The notes under the pieces: model-generated
The model's database searches: none
What the model saw: only the letters and a program-made list of their open reading frames with translations
What the model was told of the DNA's origin: nothing
Shown here: piece after piece, positions 8,352 to 16,282 of the stretch
How positions within the stretch are numbered: the first letter of the stretch is position 1
Layout: every line of letters starts with the position of its first letter
NCBI GenBank assembly: GCA_020635725.1
Contig: JACJZF010000011.1
Span: 71,081-135,080 of the forward strand
Direction: 5' to 3'
Length of the DNA: 64,000 nucleotides
DNA from: Flavobacteriales bacterium
GTDB taxonomy: Bacteria; Bacteroidota; Bacteroidia; Flavobacteriales_F; PHOS-HE28
Translations under genes and position numbers: made by a program

Positions 8352-10070
8352 ATGGATCAGTTCGTTGTCAGCGCCCGCAAGTACCGCCCTGCCACCTTCG
8401 ATACCGTGGTGGGTCAGGAAGCCGTAACCGAGACCCTGAAGAACGCGATCCGCAACAAGCACCTCGCCTCGGCCTTCCTCTTCACCGGACCGCGAGGCGT
8501 GGGCAAGACCACTTGCGCGCGCATCCTGGCCCGCACCATCAACTGCGAGAACCTCGGCCCCGACTTGGTGGCCTGTGGGCAATGCGCCCCGTGCAAGACC
8601 TTCGAGGAAGGCCATAGCCTGAACATCTTCGAACTCGACGCCGCCAGCAACAACAGCGTCGACAACATCCGCGACCTAATCCTGCAGGTGAGCATAGCGC
8701 CGCAGGTGGGCACCAAGAAGGTGTACATCATCGATGAGGTGCACATGCTCAGCCAGGCGGCCTTCAACGCCTTCCTGAAGACCCTGGAGGAGCCGCCCTC
8801 CTACGCCATCTTCATCCTGGCCACCACCGAGAAGCACAAGATCCTGCCCACGATCCTGAGCCGTTGCCAGGTCTTCGACTTCCGTCGCATACAGCTCTCG
8901 GACATCACCCGGCACCTGGCCTCCATCGCGCAGAAAGAGGGTATCGACGCCGAACCGCAAGCTTTGCATGTGATCGCGCAGAAGGCCGATGGGGGGCTGC
9001 GCGACGCGCTGAGCATCTTCGACCAGCTGGTGAGCTTCGCGGGCAACCGCCTCACCTACCAGGATGTGCTGAAGAACCTGAACGTGCTCGATCATGAGCA
9101 CTTCTTCACCATCACGGACAGCATTATCCAAGGCGACGTGGCAGCCGCGCTTCTGGAATACAACGGCATCCTGCAGAAGGGCTTCGACGGCCACCTCTTC
9201 GTGACGGGACTCGCCAGCCATTTCCGCGACCTGCTGGTGAGCCAGGACCCGCGTACCCTGCCACTGCTTGAGGTGAGCGAGGAGCTCGTGACCCGCTATG
9301 GCGCGCAGGCGCAGTCGGCGCCCCGCGAGCTGCTCATCCGCGGCCTCGACCGCCTGGCGCAATGCGATGCGCAATACAAGCAGAGCAAGGAGCCGCGCCT
9401 GCTGGTGGAGCTCACACTCATGCAGCTCTGCCGATTGAATGCGCCGGCAACGGACTCCGTGGCATCTGGGGCTGAAAAAAAAAGCCCTGACCTGAGCGGA
9501 CCGGCGGCGCCCGCTGCCACGCCCAAGCCCGCTGGCGCGTCTCCGAGCCTCGCGGCCGAACCTGGCCCCGGCGCACAGGCTGGATATGTGCCGAAGCGGC
9601 GGATCCTCAGGGAGCAGGTGAGCATTAAGCCGACCGCACCGGCATCTGCCGCGCCCGAAGCCCGCTCGCTGGACACCGACGAAGGACCCGAGCTGCCCTC
9701 CGCTGCCAAGGAGGTGAACACCGCACTGCTCCTGCGGGTGTGGGGCGAATACGCGCTCGCCCGCAAACGCGAGGGCCGTAACAGCCTGCACGCCACGCTG
9801 GCCGCGCGCGAGCCGCTGGTTGTTGGGCCCAGTGCCGTCAGCTTCAGCATCGTGAACGAGGTGCAGGAGAAGTACATGCGCGAGGAGAAACCCACGCTCC
9901 TCTCCCACCTGCGCCGTGAACTGGATGACCCCGCGCTGCAATTGGATGTCGTGAAGGAGCAAGTGGTGGTGAAGCCTCGCTACACCAAGCTCGACCGCTT
10001 CAATCTGATGGCCGAGAAGAACCCCGCGCTGCTGAAGTTGCGCGAGGAGCTCGATCTGGATCTGGGTTGA
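8352..10070 (+). CDS. dnaX: DNA polymerase III subunit gamma/tau
   Basis: 572 residues. This is the clamp-loader ATPase of the replicative polymerase. Walker A GPRGVGKTT is at residues 46-54, the zinc-binding cysteines at 65, 75, 78 and 81, Walker B YIIDEVHM at about 125-132, and sensor 1 (ATTEKHKILPTILSRC) follows. After domain III comes a Pro/Ala-rich linker and a C-terminal domain, as expected for tau. The linker begins with a run of nine A (9475-9483); slippage there in either direction leads to a stop codon within 12 bases and would give a gamma-like protein of about 380 residues. See the separate site entry. Confidence 0.97.
   Translation: MDQFVVSARKYRPATFDTVVGQEAVTETLKNAIRNKHLASAFLFTGPRGVGKTTCARILARTINCENLGPDLVACGQCAPCKTFEEGHSLNIFELDAASNNSVDNIRDLILQVSIAPQVGTKKVYIIDEVHMLSQAAFNAFLKTLEEPPSYAIFILATTEKHKILPTILSRCQVFDFRRIQLSDITRHLASIAQKEGIDAEPQALHVIAQKADGGLRDALSIFDQLVSFAGNRLTYQDVLKNLNVLDHEHFFTITDSIIQGDVAAALLEYNGILQKGFDGHLFVTGLASHFRDLLVSQDPRTLPLLEVSEELVTRYGAQAQSAPRELLIRGLDRLAQCDAQYKQSKEPRLLVELTLMQLCRLNAPATDSVASGAEKKSPDLSGPAAPAATPKPAGASPSLAAEPGPGAQAGYVPKRRILREQVSIKPTAPASAAPEARSLDTDEGPELPSAAKEVNTALLLRVWGEYALARKREGRNSLHATLAAREPLVVGPSAVSFSIVNEVQEKYMREEKPTLLSHLRRELDDPALQLDVVKEQVVVKPRYTKLDRFNLMAEKNPALLKLREELDLDLG
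9469..9495 (+). promoter_or_regulatory. Probable programmed slippage site in dnaX
   Basis: A9 run at 9475-9483, read in the tau frame as GAA AAA AAA AGC from Glu375. A -1 shift reads AAG CCC TGA (stop 9488-9490) and gives a 379-residue product. A +1 shift reads GCC CTG ACC TGA (stop 9493-9495). The run is enclosed by a small hairpin, GGGCT (9469-9473) with AGCCC (9483-9487). An A9 run at this place in the gene parallels the known transcriptional slippage of Thermus thermophilus dnaX. Confidence 0.6.
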
Positions 10071-10137
10071 GCGCCGGTTGCACGTTGGATGTTGACGCGG
10101 GTTGAGCGTTGCCCATGAACCCGGACCCCCTGGCGGT

Positions 10138-10145
10138 TAGATTCG
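10138..10145 (+). promoter_or_regulatory. -7 box upstream of icd
   Basis: TAGATTCG followed by CGGCCGC, 60 bases before the ATG; same extended pattern as in front of rpsF and tetR. Confidence 0.4.
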
Positions 10146-10205
10146 CGGCCGCAACCCACAACCAGAATCCGGTCAACCTTCAACTCCCAACCATCCCCAA
10201 GCACC

Positions 10206-11426
10206 ATGTCCAAGATCAAGGTCACGAACCCCGTTGTAGAGCTCGATGGCGATGAGATGACCCGCATCATCTGGAAATGGATCAAGGACCAGCTCATCCT
10301 GCCTTATGTGGATGTCCCCATCGAGTATTACGACCTCGGCATCGAATACCGCGACAAGACGGACGACAGGGTGACCGTGGACGCGGCCAACGCGATCAAG
10401 AAGCACAGCGTGGGCATCAAGTGCGCCACCATCACGCCGGATGAGGCCCGTGTGGAGGAGTTCGGCCTGAAGCAGATGTGGAAGAGCCCCAACGGCACGA
10501 TCCGCAACATCCTCAACGGCACCGTTTTCCGCGAGCCCATCGTGATCAGCAACATCCCGCGCCTGGTTCCGGGATGGACCCAGCCGATCATCATCGGCCG
10601 CCATGCCTTCGGCGATCAATACCGCGCCACCGATGCCGTGATCAAGGGCAAGGGCAAACTCACCATGACCTTCACACCCGATGGCGGCGGCGAACCCACG
10701 ACCTGGGACGTGTATGACTTCAACGGCGGCGGCGTGGCCCTGAGCATGTACAACACGGACGAGAGCATCCGGGGCTTCGCGGAGAGCTGCTTCAACATGG
10801 CGCTCTCGAAGAAGTGGCCGCTCTACCTCAGCACGAAGAACACCATCCTGAAGAAGTACGACGGCCGTTTCAAGGACATCTTCCAGGAGGTGTACGATAC
10901 GCAGTTCAAGCAGGTGTTCAAGGACGCCGGCATCACCTACGAGCACCGCTTGATCGACGACATGGTGGCCGCCGCGATGAAGTGGAGCGGAGGCTACGTG
11001 TGGGCCTGCAAGAACTACGATGGCGATGTGCAGAGTGATACCGTGGCGCAAGGCTTCGGCTCGCTGGGCCTGATGACCAGCGTGCTGATCACCCCGGACG
11101 GCAAGACCATGGAAGCGGAAGCGGCGCACGGCACCGTGACCCGCCACTACCGCCAGCACCAGCAGGGCAAGCCCACCAGCACCAACCCCATCGCCAGCAT
11201 CTTCGCATGGACACGCGGCCTGGCCTTCCGTGGCAAGCTGGATGGCAACCAGGCGCTGATCGACTTCGCCGATAAGCTGGAGAAGGTGTGCATCAGGACC
11301 GTGGAGAGCGGTAAGATGACCAAGGACCTGGCGGTGTGCATACACGGTGATAAAGTGGGCACCGAGCACTACCTCACCACGGAGAAGTTCATGGAAGCGC
11401 TCCGCGAGGGGATCGAACGGGCCTAG
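10206..11426 (+). CDS. icd: NADP-dependent isocitrate dehydrogenase, eukaryote-like homodimeric type
   Basis: 406 residues, the size of the eukaryotic cytosolic/mitochondrial NADP-IDH subfamily and shorter than the E. coli type. It converts isocitrate to 2-oxoglutarate with NADP. The substrate loop KSPNGTIRNILNGTVFREP is at residues 94-112, the metal-site segment YEHRLIDDMVAAAMKWSGG around 246, and the NADP-binding stretch AAHGTVTRHYRQHQQGKPTS around 306. It is the TCA-cycle step after aconitase. It stands alone behind its own promoter-like box. Confidence 0.96.
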   Translation: MSKIKVTNPVVELDGDEMTRIIWKWIKDQLILPYVDVPIEYYDLGIEYRDKTDDRVTVDAANAIKKHSVGIKCATITPDEARVEEFGLKQMWKSPNGTIRNILNGTVFREPIVISNIPRLVPGWTQPIIIGRHAFGDQYRATDAVIKGKGKLTMTFTPDGGGEPTTWDVYDFNGGGVALSMYNTDESIRGFAESCFNMALSKKWPLYLSTKNTILKKYDGRFKDIFQEVYDTQFKQVFKDAGITYEHRLIDDMVAAAMKWSGGYVWACKNYDGDVQSDTVAQGFGSLGLMTSVLITPDGKTMEAEAAHGTVTRHYRQHQQGKPTSTNPIASIFAWTRGLAFRGKLDGNQALIDFADKLEKVCIRTVESGKMTKDLAVCIHGDKVGTEHYLTTEKFMEALREGIERA

Positions 11427-11474
11427 GCTTCTTTCCATCTTCGCGGGGCCCGGCCGGTGAGCCGAGGCTGAGCC

Positions 11475-12902
11475 ATGACCGTGCAGAGATGGAATCTTCT
11501 TATCGCAGCAGCGGTATACGTGGTTGCCGCCTGGTTCGGCGTGGGCTACCACGGCGAGGATGAATTCCAGCATGTGATCCTCGTCGCCGAGCACCTTCGT
11601 GGCCATGTCGGCACGGAATCGATGCCGCTCGATTACCATGCGCAATGGCGCAGCATGTTGCTGCCTATGCTGGCCGCCGGGCTCTTCGATGTGTGTGAGG
11701 TCCTCGGCATCCAGGATCCATTTCAGCTCACCTTCCTTCTGCGACTGATCACAACAGCGCTCGCCTTGTGGACGATGCAAGGCCTGGTGCGCGTGATCGC
11801 TCCCACCTTGCGGCTTGAGAATCGGAACGCACTCGCCGTGCTCAGCTGGTTCCTGTGGTTCGTTCCGGTGCTGCAGGTCCGCTTTACCGGCGAGGCGTGG
11901 AGCGGGTTGCTCTTCGCTCGAGGGCTCACCCTGCTGCTCGACGAGAAGCCCAGGAGCCCTTGGGCGATCGGCGCATGGTGGGGCTTGGCGGTGATCTGTC
12001 GGCCTGCTGCGGCGATCCTGCCGATGAGCGCCTGGATCTGGGCCTGGGTCATGAAGAAAGCCGATGCTGGAAGCCTCTTGCGTATCGTGGTCGGCGCGAT
12101 GACAGTACTTGCGGCAGGTGTGTTGATCGATCGGTTGGCCTATGGCACGTTCACGCTGACGCTCTGGAACTATTTCACAGCCGCATTGTCGGGCGAAGAA
12201 GCCGCGCGATTCACTGCGTTGCCGCTCCATCAATACCTGCTCTTCGCATTCAAATACGCCACCCTACCGGTAGCAGTGCTGCTGCTCTTAGCCCTCGGTG
12301 CGCTATTCCTGCTGGACCGCCGGCACCCGCTCTCCTGGCTGATCCTGCCCTTTCTGATCGCGCACTCGATCCTTCCCATCAAAGAGCCCCGCTTCCTGTT
12401 TCCCTTGGCACCGCTCATGCCCTGGCTGCTCATGGCGGCTTGGGACGCTCTTTGCGCGCGGTGGCCGAAGACGATGTCACGCACCGTGTGGATGCGCATC
12501 CTCTTCCCCTTCGCGGCCCTGAATGCTCTAGCGCTGCTGGTGGCGCTGCTTACGCCGGCCGGCAATGGCCGGATCCACCTGGCACATGCGATCAATGACC
12601 GTTTCGGGACGGCCCCGGTGCACATCGATCAGCTCGGCGACTGGCGCCAATGGATCCCCCCCTTCTACCTCGCGCAAGGGAGCACGGAGGTCTTCACGGA
12701 GAAGGTGGTGGCCGCGAAGGACAAGCCCATTCACCTGATCGTGGGCAAGGAGAGCCTGGGCTTGGATCATGTGACCAACCTGAAGCGCATCGCATGCGCC
12801 ACACCGCCTTGGACGCACCGCTTCCTGCGCTGGTACGGCTTGGAGGATGGATATGACCCGCTCGTGCTCTACCAGATCGAATCGGGGGCAATCGGCCACT
12901 AG
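11475..12902 (+). CDS. GT22-like membrane mannosyltransferase (Alg9/PIG-B family)
   Basis: 475 residues with about ten hydrophobic segments. Two features of the GT22 lipid-linked sugar transferases are present: the acidic loop motif after the first membrane segment (GVGYHGEDEFQH, residues 22-33) and a late motif PIKEPRFLFPLAPLMPWLL near residue 301, matching HKEXRF. It probably transfers a sugar from a polyprenyl-phosphate donor to an exported glycan. The acceptor is unknown and no other glycan genes are nearby. Family recognised from motifs, substrate not inferable. Confidence 0.8.
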   Translation: MTVQRWNLLIAAAVYVVAAWFGVGYHGEDEFQHVILVAEHLRGHVGTESMPLDYHAQWRSMLLPMLAAGLFDVCEVLGIQDPFQLTFLLRLITTALALWTMQGLVRVIAPTLRLENRNALAVLSWFLWFVPVLQVRFTGEAWSGLLFARGLTLLLDEKPRSPWAIGAWWGLAVICRPAAAILPMSAWIWAWVMKKADAGSLLRIVVGAMTVLAAGVLIDRLAYGTFTLTLWNYFTAALSGEEAARFTALPLHQYLLFAFKYATLPVAVLLLLALGALFLLDRRHPLSWLILPFLIAHSILPIKEPRFLFPLAPLMPWLLMAAWDALCARWPKTMSRTVWMRILFPFAALNALALLVALLTPAGNGRIHLAHAINDRFGTAPVHIDQLGDWRQWIPPFYLAQGSTEVFTEKVVAAKDKPIHLIVGKESLGLDHVTNLKRIACATPPWTHRFLRWYGLEDGYDPLVLYQIESGAIGH

Positions 12903-12995
12903 CGCGCGCTGCTTCCATCCTTTCGTGATCCGCTGGGATCTTTCGCGCGCTGCGTGGAACCAAGGTGCGATGCGCCCTGACATCTTTGCGGCGCC

Positions 12996-14330
12996 TTGAC
13001 CGAGCGCGCACCCATCACCCGCAGGGATATCGACAGGCTGGCCTTGCCCGCCATCATCAGCGGCATCGCGGAGCCGGTGATCTCGTTGGTGGACACGGCC
13101 TTCGTGGGGCGCCTGGGCACCACCGACCTGGCTGCCGTGGGCATAGCCAGCAGTTTCTTCCTCTTGGTGGCCTGGGTGCTCGCGCAAACGCGCAGCGCGG
13201 TGCTCGCCGTAGTGGCGCGTTACTACGGACAGGGCAGGCTGGACGATATCGCAGGGCTGGTCCCCATTGCCGTTTGGATGAACTTCGGCCTGGGCCTGCT
13301 CTTCTTGGCGATCACCAACGTGTTCGCCGAGCCCATCTTCCGGCTGTACAACGCCGATGGCGAGATCCTGGCGAAGGCCGTCGAGTACTACCGCATCCGC
13401 AGCATCGGCCACCCCATCGTACTGGCCACCTTCGCGCTAACCGGCGCCTTCCGCGGCATACAGAACCTGAGTTGGGGCATGTGGATCGGCATCGTGGGCG
13501 CTGCTGTCAACGGCTTGTTGAACCCGCTGCTGATCTTCGGATACGGCCCATTCGTTGCGATGGGCATCGCGGGCAGCGCATGGGCGAGCTTCATCGCGCA
13601 GGTGGTCATGTTCGGCATGGCGGTGTGGATCCTGCGGACGCGCACGCCATTCGCGCTGTTCCCTCGGCGTTGGCACCACCCCGAGCTCAAGGCGCTATGG
13701 CTGCTCAGCGGCAACCTCTTCGCGCGCACCATCGCGCTGAACATCTGCTATTACCTGGGCAATCGGTACGCCACGGGGTACGGCGAGGAGTATATCGGCG
13801 CGCACAGCATCGCCATGCAGGTATGGCTCTTCAGCGCCTTCTTCATCGATGGGTACGCGGCGGCCGGAAGCGTGCTGGTGGGGCGCCTGAACGGTGAACG
13901 CAATTGGAAGGAGCTGTACCGGGTGAGCTGGCAGGTGGTGCGCATGAGCGTCACCATTGGGGCCGTGCTCGCCGTGGTATTCCTGGTGGGCTACAACCGC
14001 ATCGGGTCGCTCTTCACGCAGGATGCGCGCGTGCTCACCTTGGTCGACCAGGTCTTCTGGCTCGTGGTGCTCACCCAGCCGATCAACGCCATCGCCTTCG
14101 CTTTCGACGGCATATACAAGGGCATGGGGAACGGCAAGATCCTGCGCAACGTGCTGCTCATCACCACCGCGATCGCTTTCATTCCCGTGGCCTGGGCAGG
14201 AGACACGCTCGGCTGGAAGCTGCACGCCGTGTGGGCGGCCTTCTTCGCCTGGATGCTCGCCCGGGGATTGCTCCTGGCGCTCCATTTCCAGAAGAACCAC
14301 GCACCGCGCGGGCTGCCGAAGCCCGCCTAA
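12996..14330 (+). CDS. MATE-family efflux transporter (DinF-like)
   Basis: 444 residues with twelve predicted membrane segments arranged in two repeats. The N terminus LALPAIISGIAEPVISLVDTAFVGRLG and the second-half equivalent are typical of the DinF branch of MATE sodium- or proton-coupled drug exporters. The start codon is TTG (12996), chosen because no ATG precedes the first helix and a CATCTTTG box lies ten bases upstream. The substrate is unknown. Confidence 0.92.
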   Translation: MTERAPITRRDIDRLALPAIISGIAEPVISLVDTAFVGRLGTTDLAAVGIASSFFLLVAWVLAQTRSAVLAVVARYYGQGRLDDIAGLVPIAVWMNFGLGLLFLAITNVFAEPIFRLYNADGEILAKAVEYYRIRSIGHPIVLATFALTGAFRGIQNLSWGMWIGIVGAAVNGLLNPLLIFGYGPFVAMGIAGSAWASFIAQVVMFGMAVWILRTRTPFALFPRRWHHPELKALWLLSGNLFARTIALNICYYLGNRYATGYGEEYIGAHSIAMQVWLFSAFFIDGYAAAGSVLVGRLNGERNWKELYRVSWQVVRMSVTIGAVLAVVFLVGYNRIGSLFTQDARVLTLVDQVFWLVVLTQPINAIAFAFDGIYKGMGNGKILRNVLLITTAIAFIPVAWAGDTLGWKLHAVWAAFFAWMLARGLLLALHFQKNHAPRGLPKPA

Positions 14331-14340
14331 CTTCGTGCGC

Positions 14341-14895
14341 ATGATGCGCTCAACGCTCTTCGTCCTCCTCGTCTCAACCGGCATCGCGGCAGGGGCCCAA
14401 GATGCCACCCGGCCCACCAAGCGTGATACGCGGCCGTTCAGCGAACGCATCTGGTTCGGCGGTGGTGTGGGGCTCTCCTTCGGAACGGTGACCGCCATTC
14501 AGGTGGACCCGCTCGTGGGCTACAAGGTGGATCAAGCGGGCAAGTTCTCCGTAGGCCTTGGAGCAAGCTACTGGTACTACCAGGATAACCGGTTCGCCCC
14601 TCCGGTCAATTACACGGGTTATGGCTACCGGACCTTCACGCGTTACCGCGTGCTGGAGCCGCTGTACCTGCATGCGGAATTCCTGCATTTGAACGTGGAG
14701 CGGTACATACTCGCCGATGATGCGATCAAGCGGATCTGGGTGCCGCACCTGCTGGTGGGCGCGGGCTACGTGCAGTCCATGGGCGGGCGCAGCTCCATCT
14801 ATTTCCAGATCCTCTTCGATGTGCTGCAGGACCCGAACAGCGTGTATCGCAACCAGGGGCCCATCATCAGCGGAGGCATCGGAGTAGGCTTCTGA
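14341..14895 (+). CDS. Small outer-membrane beta-barrel protein
   Basis: 184 residues with a signal peptide (STLFVLLVSTGIAAGAQ). The mature part has short aromatic-rich strands (GASYWYYQDNRF, GYGYRTFTRYRVLEPLYLHAEF) and ends GPIISGGIGVGF, a usual closing barrel strand. No named family recognised. The ATG lies ten bases after the MATE stop; a TAACTTCG box overlaps the end of the MATE gene, so it may have its own promoter. Confidence 0.75.
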   Translation: MMRSTLFVLLVSTGIAAGAQDATRPTKRDTRPFSERIWFGGGVGLSFGTVTAIQVDPLVGYKVDQAGKFSVGLGASYWYYQDNRFAPPVNYTGYGYRTFTRYRVLEPLYLHAEFLHLNVERYILADDAIKRIWVPHLLVGAGYVQSMGGRSSIYFQILFDVLQDPNSVYRNQGPIISGGIGVGF

Positions 14896-14908
14896 GCCCC
14901 TGAAAGAA

Positions 14909-14936
14909 GAAAGGCCCTCCATGCGGAAGGCCTTCC
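14909..14936. terminator. Bidirectional hairpin between convergent genes
   Basis: gaaaggccctcc and ggaaggccttcc pair over 12 positions (two mismatches or wobbles) around ATGC. It lies between the stop codons of the barrel gene (plus) and the TPR gene (minus), so it could stop transcription from both sides. Confidence 0.6.
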
Positions 14937-14937
14937 C

Positions 14938-15441
14938 TCAGATCGCCCAGCGTGCGCGACGGATGCGCGCGCGCAGGCGGCGGATATGTGCGCGGTGCTC
15001 GTTCTCTGCTGCCGCGTTCGTAGAGGCTGACAGCGCCATTCGGTGGCGTTCGAGCGCAGCCTCGTGCCTGCCAGCACGCTCGAGGAAGCGCGCCACGATC
15101 GCATGCACCTCGGCACGTTCGATGCCGTTGATCGCGAGAGCACGGCCGGCGGCGTCGAGCAACTCATCGCCGGCTCCCATGAATGCAAGCAGGTTGAGGT
15201 AGTGCATCCAGGCGGTCAGGTAGGTGGGCGCCCAGCGCACGGCGCATCGGAAGTGGACCAGCGCTCGCTCGTTCTCCTCGAGCAATGCCCAGCAGATCCA
15301 GCCCAGCATGCCGTGCGCTACGCCGTGCGAAGGCTCGGCCTCGATCACCTTCTCCAGCAATCGGCGCGCTTCGGCGAAGCGTCCGCTGGACATCATGCCG
15401 TTGATGCGGATCATCATCACGTCCAATTCCATGCGTTCCAT
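14938..15441 (-). CDS. TPR-like small cytoplasmic protein
   Basis: 167 residues, all helical, without a signal peptide. Helix pairs with TPR spacing are visible: GRFAEARRLLEKVIEAEPSH, then NERALVHFRCAVRWAPTYL, then GRHEAALERHRMALSAS. Such proteins act as protein-binding scaffolds; the partner is unknown. It follows the terminators behind the tmRNA gene. Confidence 0.6.
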   Translation of the reverse strand: MERMELDVMMIRINGMMSSGRFAEARRLLEKVIEAEPSHGVAHGMLGWICWALLEENERALVHFRCAVRWAPTYLTAWMHYLNLLAFMGAGDELLDAAGRALAINGIERAEVHAIVARFLERAGRHEAALERHRMALSASTNAAAENEHRAHIRRLRARIRRARWAI

Positions 15442-15484
15442 GGCTCATCTCCTTCTTCTGTTCGTTCCGCTCCGGCAACAAAAA

Positions 15485-15502
15485 ACCCGGCCGTGGCCGG
15501 GT
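15485..15502 (-). terminator. Hairpin terminator with T6 tract
   Basis: ACCCGGCC and GGCCGGGT form an 8-bp stem with a two-base loop; on the minus strand it is followed by a T-tract of six. Third and last terminator downstream of the tmRNA gene. Confidence 0.75.
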
Positions 15503-15670
15503 CCTGCGCAACGGAGGCCGGAGTCAATCCACCGCCATGCAGGATCCCGCGTTCGCTTCAACAACCCGCGCGTGGAAGCAGTGCTCCTCGCGGTTGGTCG
15601 GTGAGTCCATCTTGGTCATCGCGGTCATTGACGTGGAGCGTGTTGAGAAGTTGCCTGAACGAAAAGAAAA

Positions 15671-15688
15671 GCCCCGCCTCAGCGGGGC
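15671..15688 (-). terminator. Hairpin terminator with T-rich tail
   Basis: GCCCCGC and GCGGGGC form a 7-bp stem with loop CTCA (plus strand). Reading the minus strand it is followed by TTTTCTTTTCG, a classical intrinsic terminator. It lies directly next to the partial tmRNA-end copy. Confidence 0.8.
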
Positions 15689-15689
15689 C

Positions 15690-15709
15690 CTGTGGAGCCG
15701 GAGGGAATC
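15690..15709 (-). repeat. Duplicate of the tmRNA 3' end (att-like direct repeat)
   Basis: CTGTGGAGCCGGAGGGAATC at 15690-15709 is identical to 15791-15810, where it covers the acceptor and T-arm end of the tmRNA gene. The copies are 101 bases apart. A more degenerate version (GGAGGCCGGAGTCAATCC) starts at about 15514. Each copy sits beside its own terminator. The tmRNA 3' end is a standard integration site for genomic islands, but no integrase is nearby. Confidence 0.65.
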
Positions 15710-15760
15710 CCCGGCTCTCGGCCGGGGTGAACCTCGCTTCGGTTCTTCTTGACGAAGAAC

Positions 15761-15780
15761 GGCGCTGCTCACGCAGCGCC
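15761..15780 (-). terminator. First terminator of the tmRNA gene
   Basis: GGCGCTGC and GCAGCGCC form an 8-bp stem with loop TCAC (plus strand), 14 bases after the tmRNA 3' end. On the minus strand it is followed by GTTCTTCGTC and a second small hairpin. Confidence 0.65.
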
Positions 15781-15793
15781 GCTCCGTCTCCTG

Positions 15794-16188
15794 TGGAGCC
15801 GGAGGGAATCGAACCCTCGTCCAAACGACCGCGACATGCGCTTTCTTCATGCTTAGCCGCTCCATTGGTTTTCGATCCATCGCTGGGGAAGGGCACCCCA
15901 CGGTGGACTTAGGTCCTGTTTCTCACCCGCGCTCCGGACCACCGCGCGGGCCAGCTTCCCAGGGCGACACCCCTGAGCCGGGAAGGAGGGAAACGGGCCT
16001 CCCCGAGGGGTACTCGTCCACGTTACTGTTATTCGCGTGGATTAAGCCTCATAGCCTTGGGCTATTAAGCAGCGAGAGCGTAGTCTACTTCGCCAGTTAT
16101 GGCGTTGATGCACTGGGATACGGGCCGCACATCACGCCCGGCATGCTTACGCACCCCGCAGAGCCGCTGTCGAAACCGGATCGGCCCC
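15794..16188 (-). ncRNA. ssrA: Transfer-messenger RNA (tmRNA)
   Basis: About 395 bases. tmRNA rescues stalled ribosomes by adding a degradation tag. The 5' end GGGGCCGATCCGGTTTCGAC (from 16188) pairs with the 3' end CGGCTCC to form the acceptor stem, and the T-arm sequence GAGGGTTCGATTCCCTC is present near 15800-15816. The tag frame (16094 down to 16065) reads GEVDYALAA then TAA, close to known Bacteroidota tags. The terminal CCA is not encoded (the template continues ACA), so it would be added enzymatically. 5' and 3' limits are from stem pairing and may be off by one or two bases. Confidence 0.95.
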
Positions 16189-16263
16189 AGGAATGCTCAA
16201 AGAACGTGGCGCGAAGCTACGGCTGCGCGAGGCCCTTATGCACCGTGCCAGGCGTGCTTCGGC

Positions 16264-16271
16264 TAAGTTTG
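16264..16271 (+). promoter_or_regulatory. -7 box of the dehydrogenase gene
   Basis: TAAGTTTG, an exact TAnnTTTG match, followed by CCGCC and 11 bases before the ATG at 16283. It supports the shorter start for the gene. Confidence 0.5.
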
Positions 16272-16282
16272 CCGCCATTCCT

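Larger units (their letters stand above)
15442..15793 (-). other. Intergenic region with three terminators and tmRNA-end duplication; possible 34-codon ORF
   Basis: No well-supported protein gene. The region contains three separate hairpins (15485-15502, 15671-15688, 15761-15780), all oriented to stop minus-strand transcription, and a 20-base copy of the tmRNA 3' end. A 34-codon minus-strand frame (15524-15628, starting MTAMTKMDSP) lies just before the last hairpin and could be a small gene, but nothing else supports it. Confidence 0.5.

Noticed and set aside
10173..12233. 686-codon open frame on the minus strand over icd and the GT22-like gene
   Set aside because: It spans two real genes on the opposite strand and has shadow-type composition.
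12902..12995. Inverted repeat of GCGCG words between the GT22-like and MATE genes
   Set aside because: Short and low in complexity; it is not distinct from background in such GC-rich sequence and has no T-tract.
15485..15810. Integrated genomic island at the tmRNA gene
   Set aside because: Only about 100 bases separate the direct repeats and no integrase or cargo is present; at most a footprint remains.
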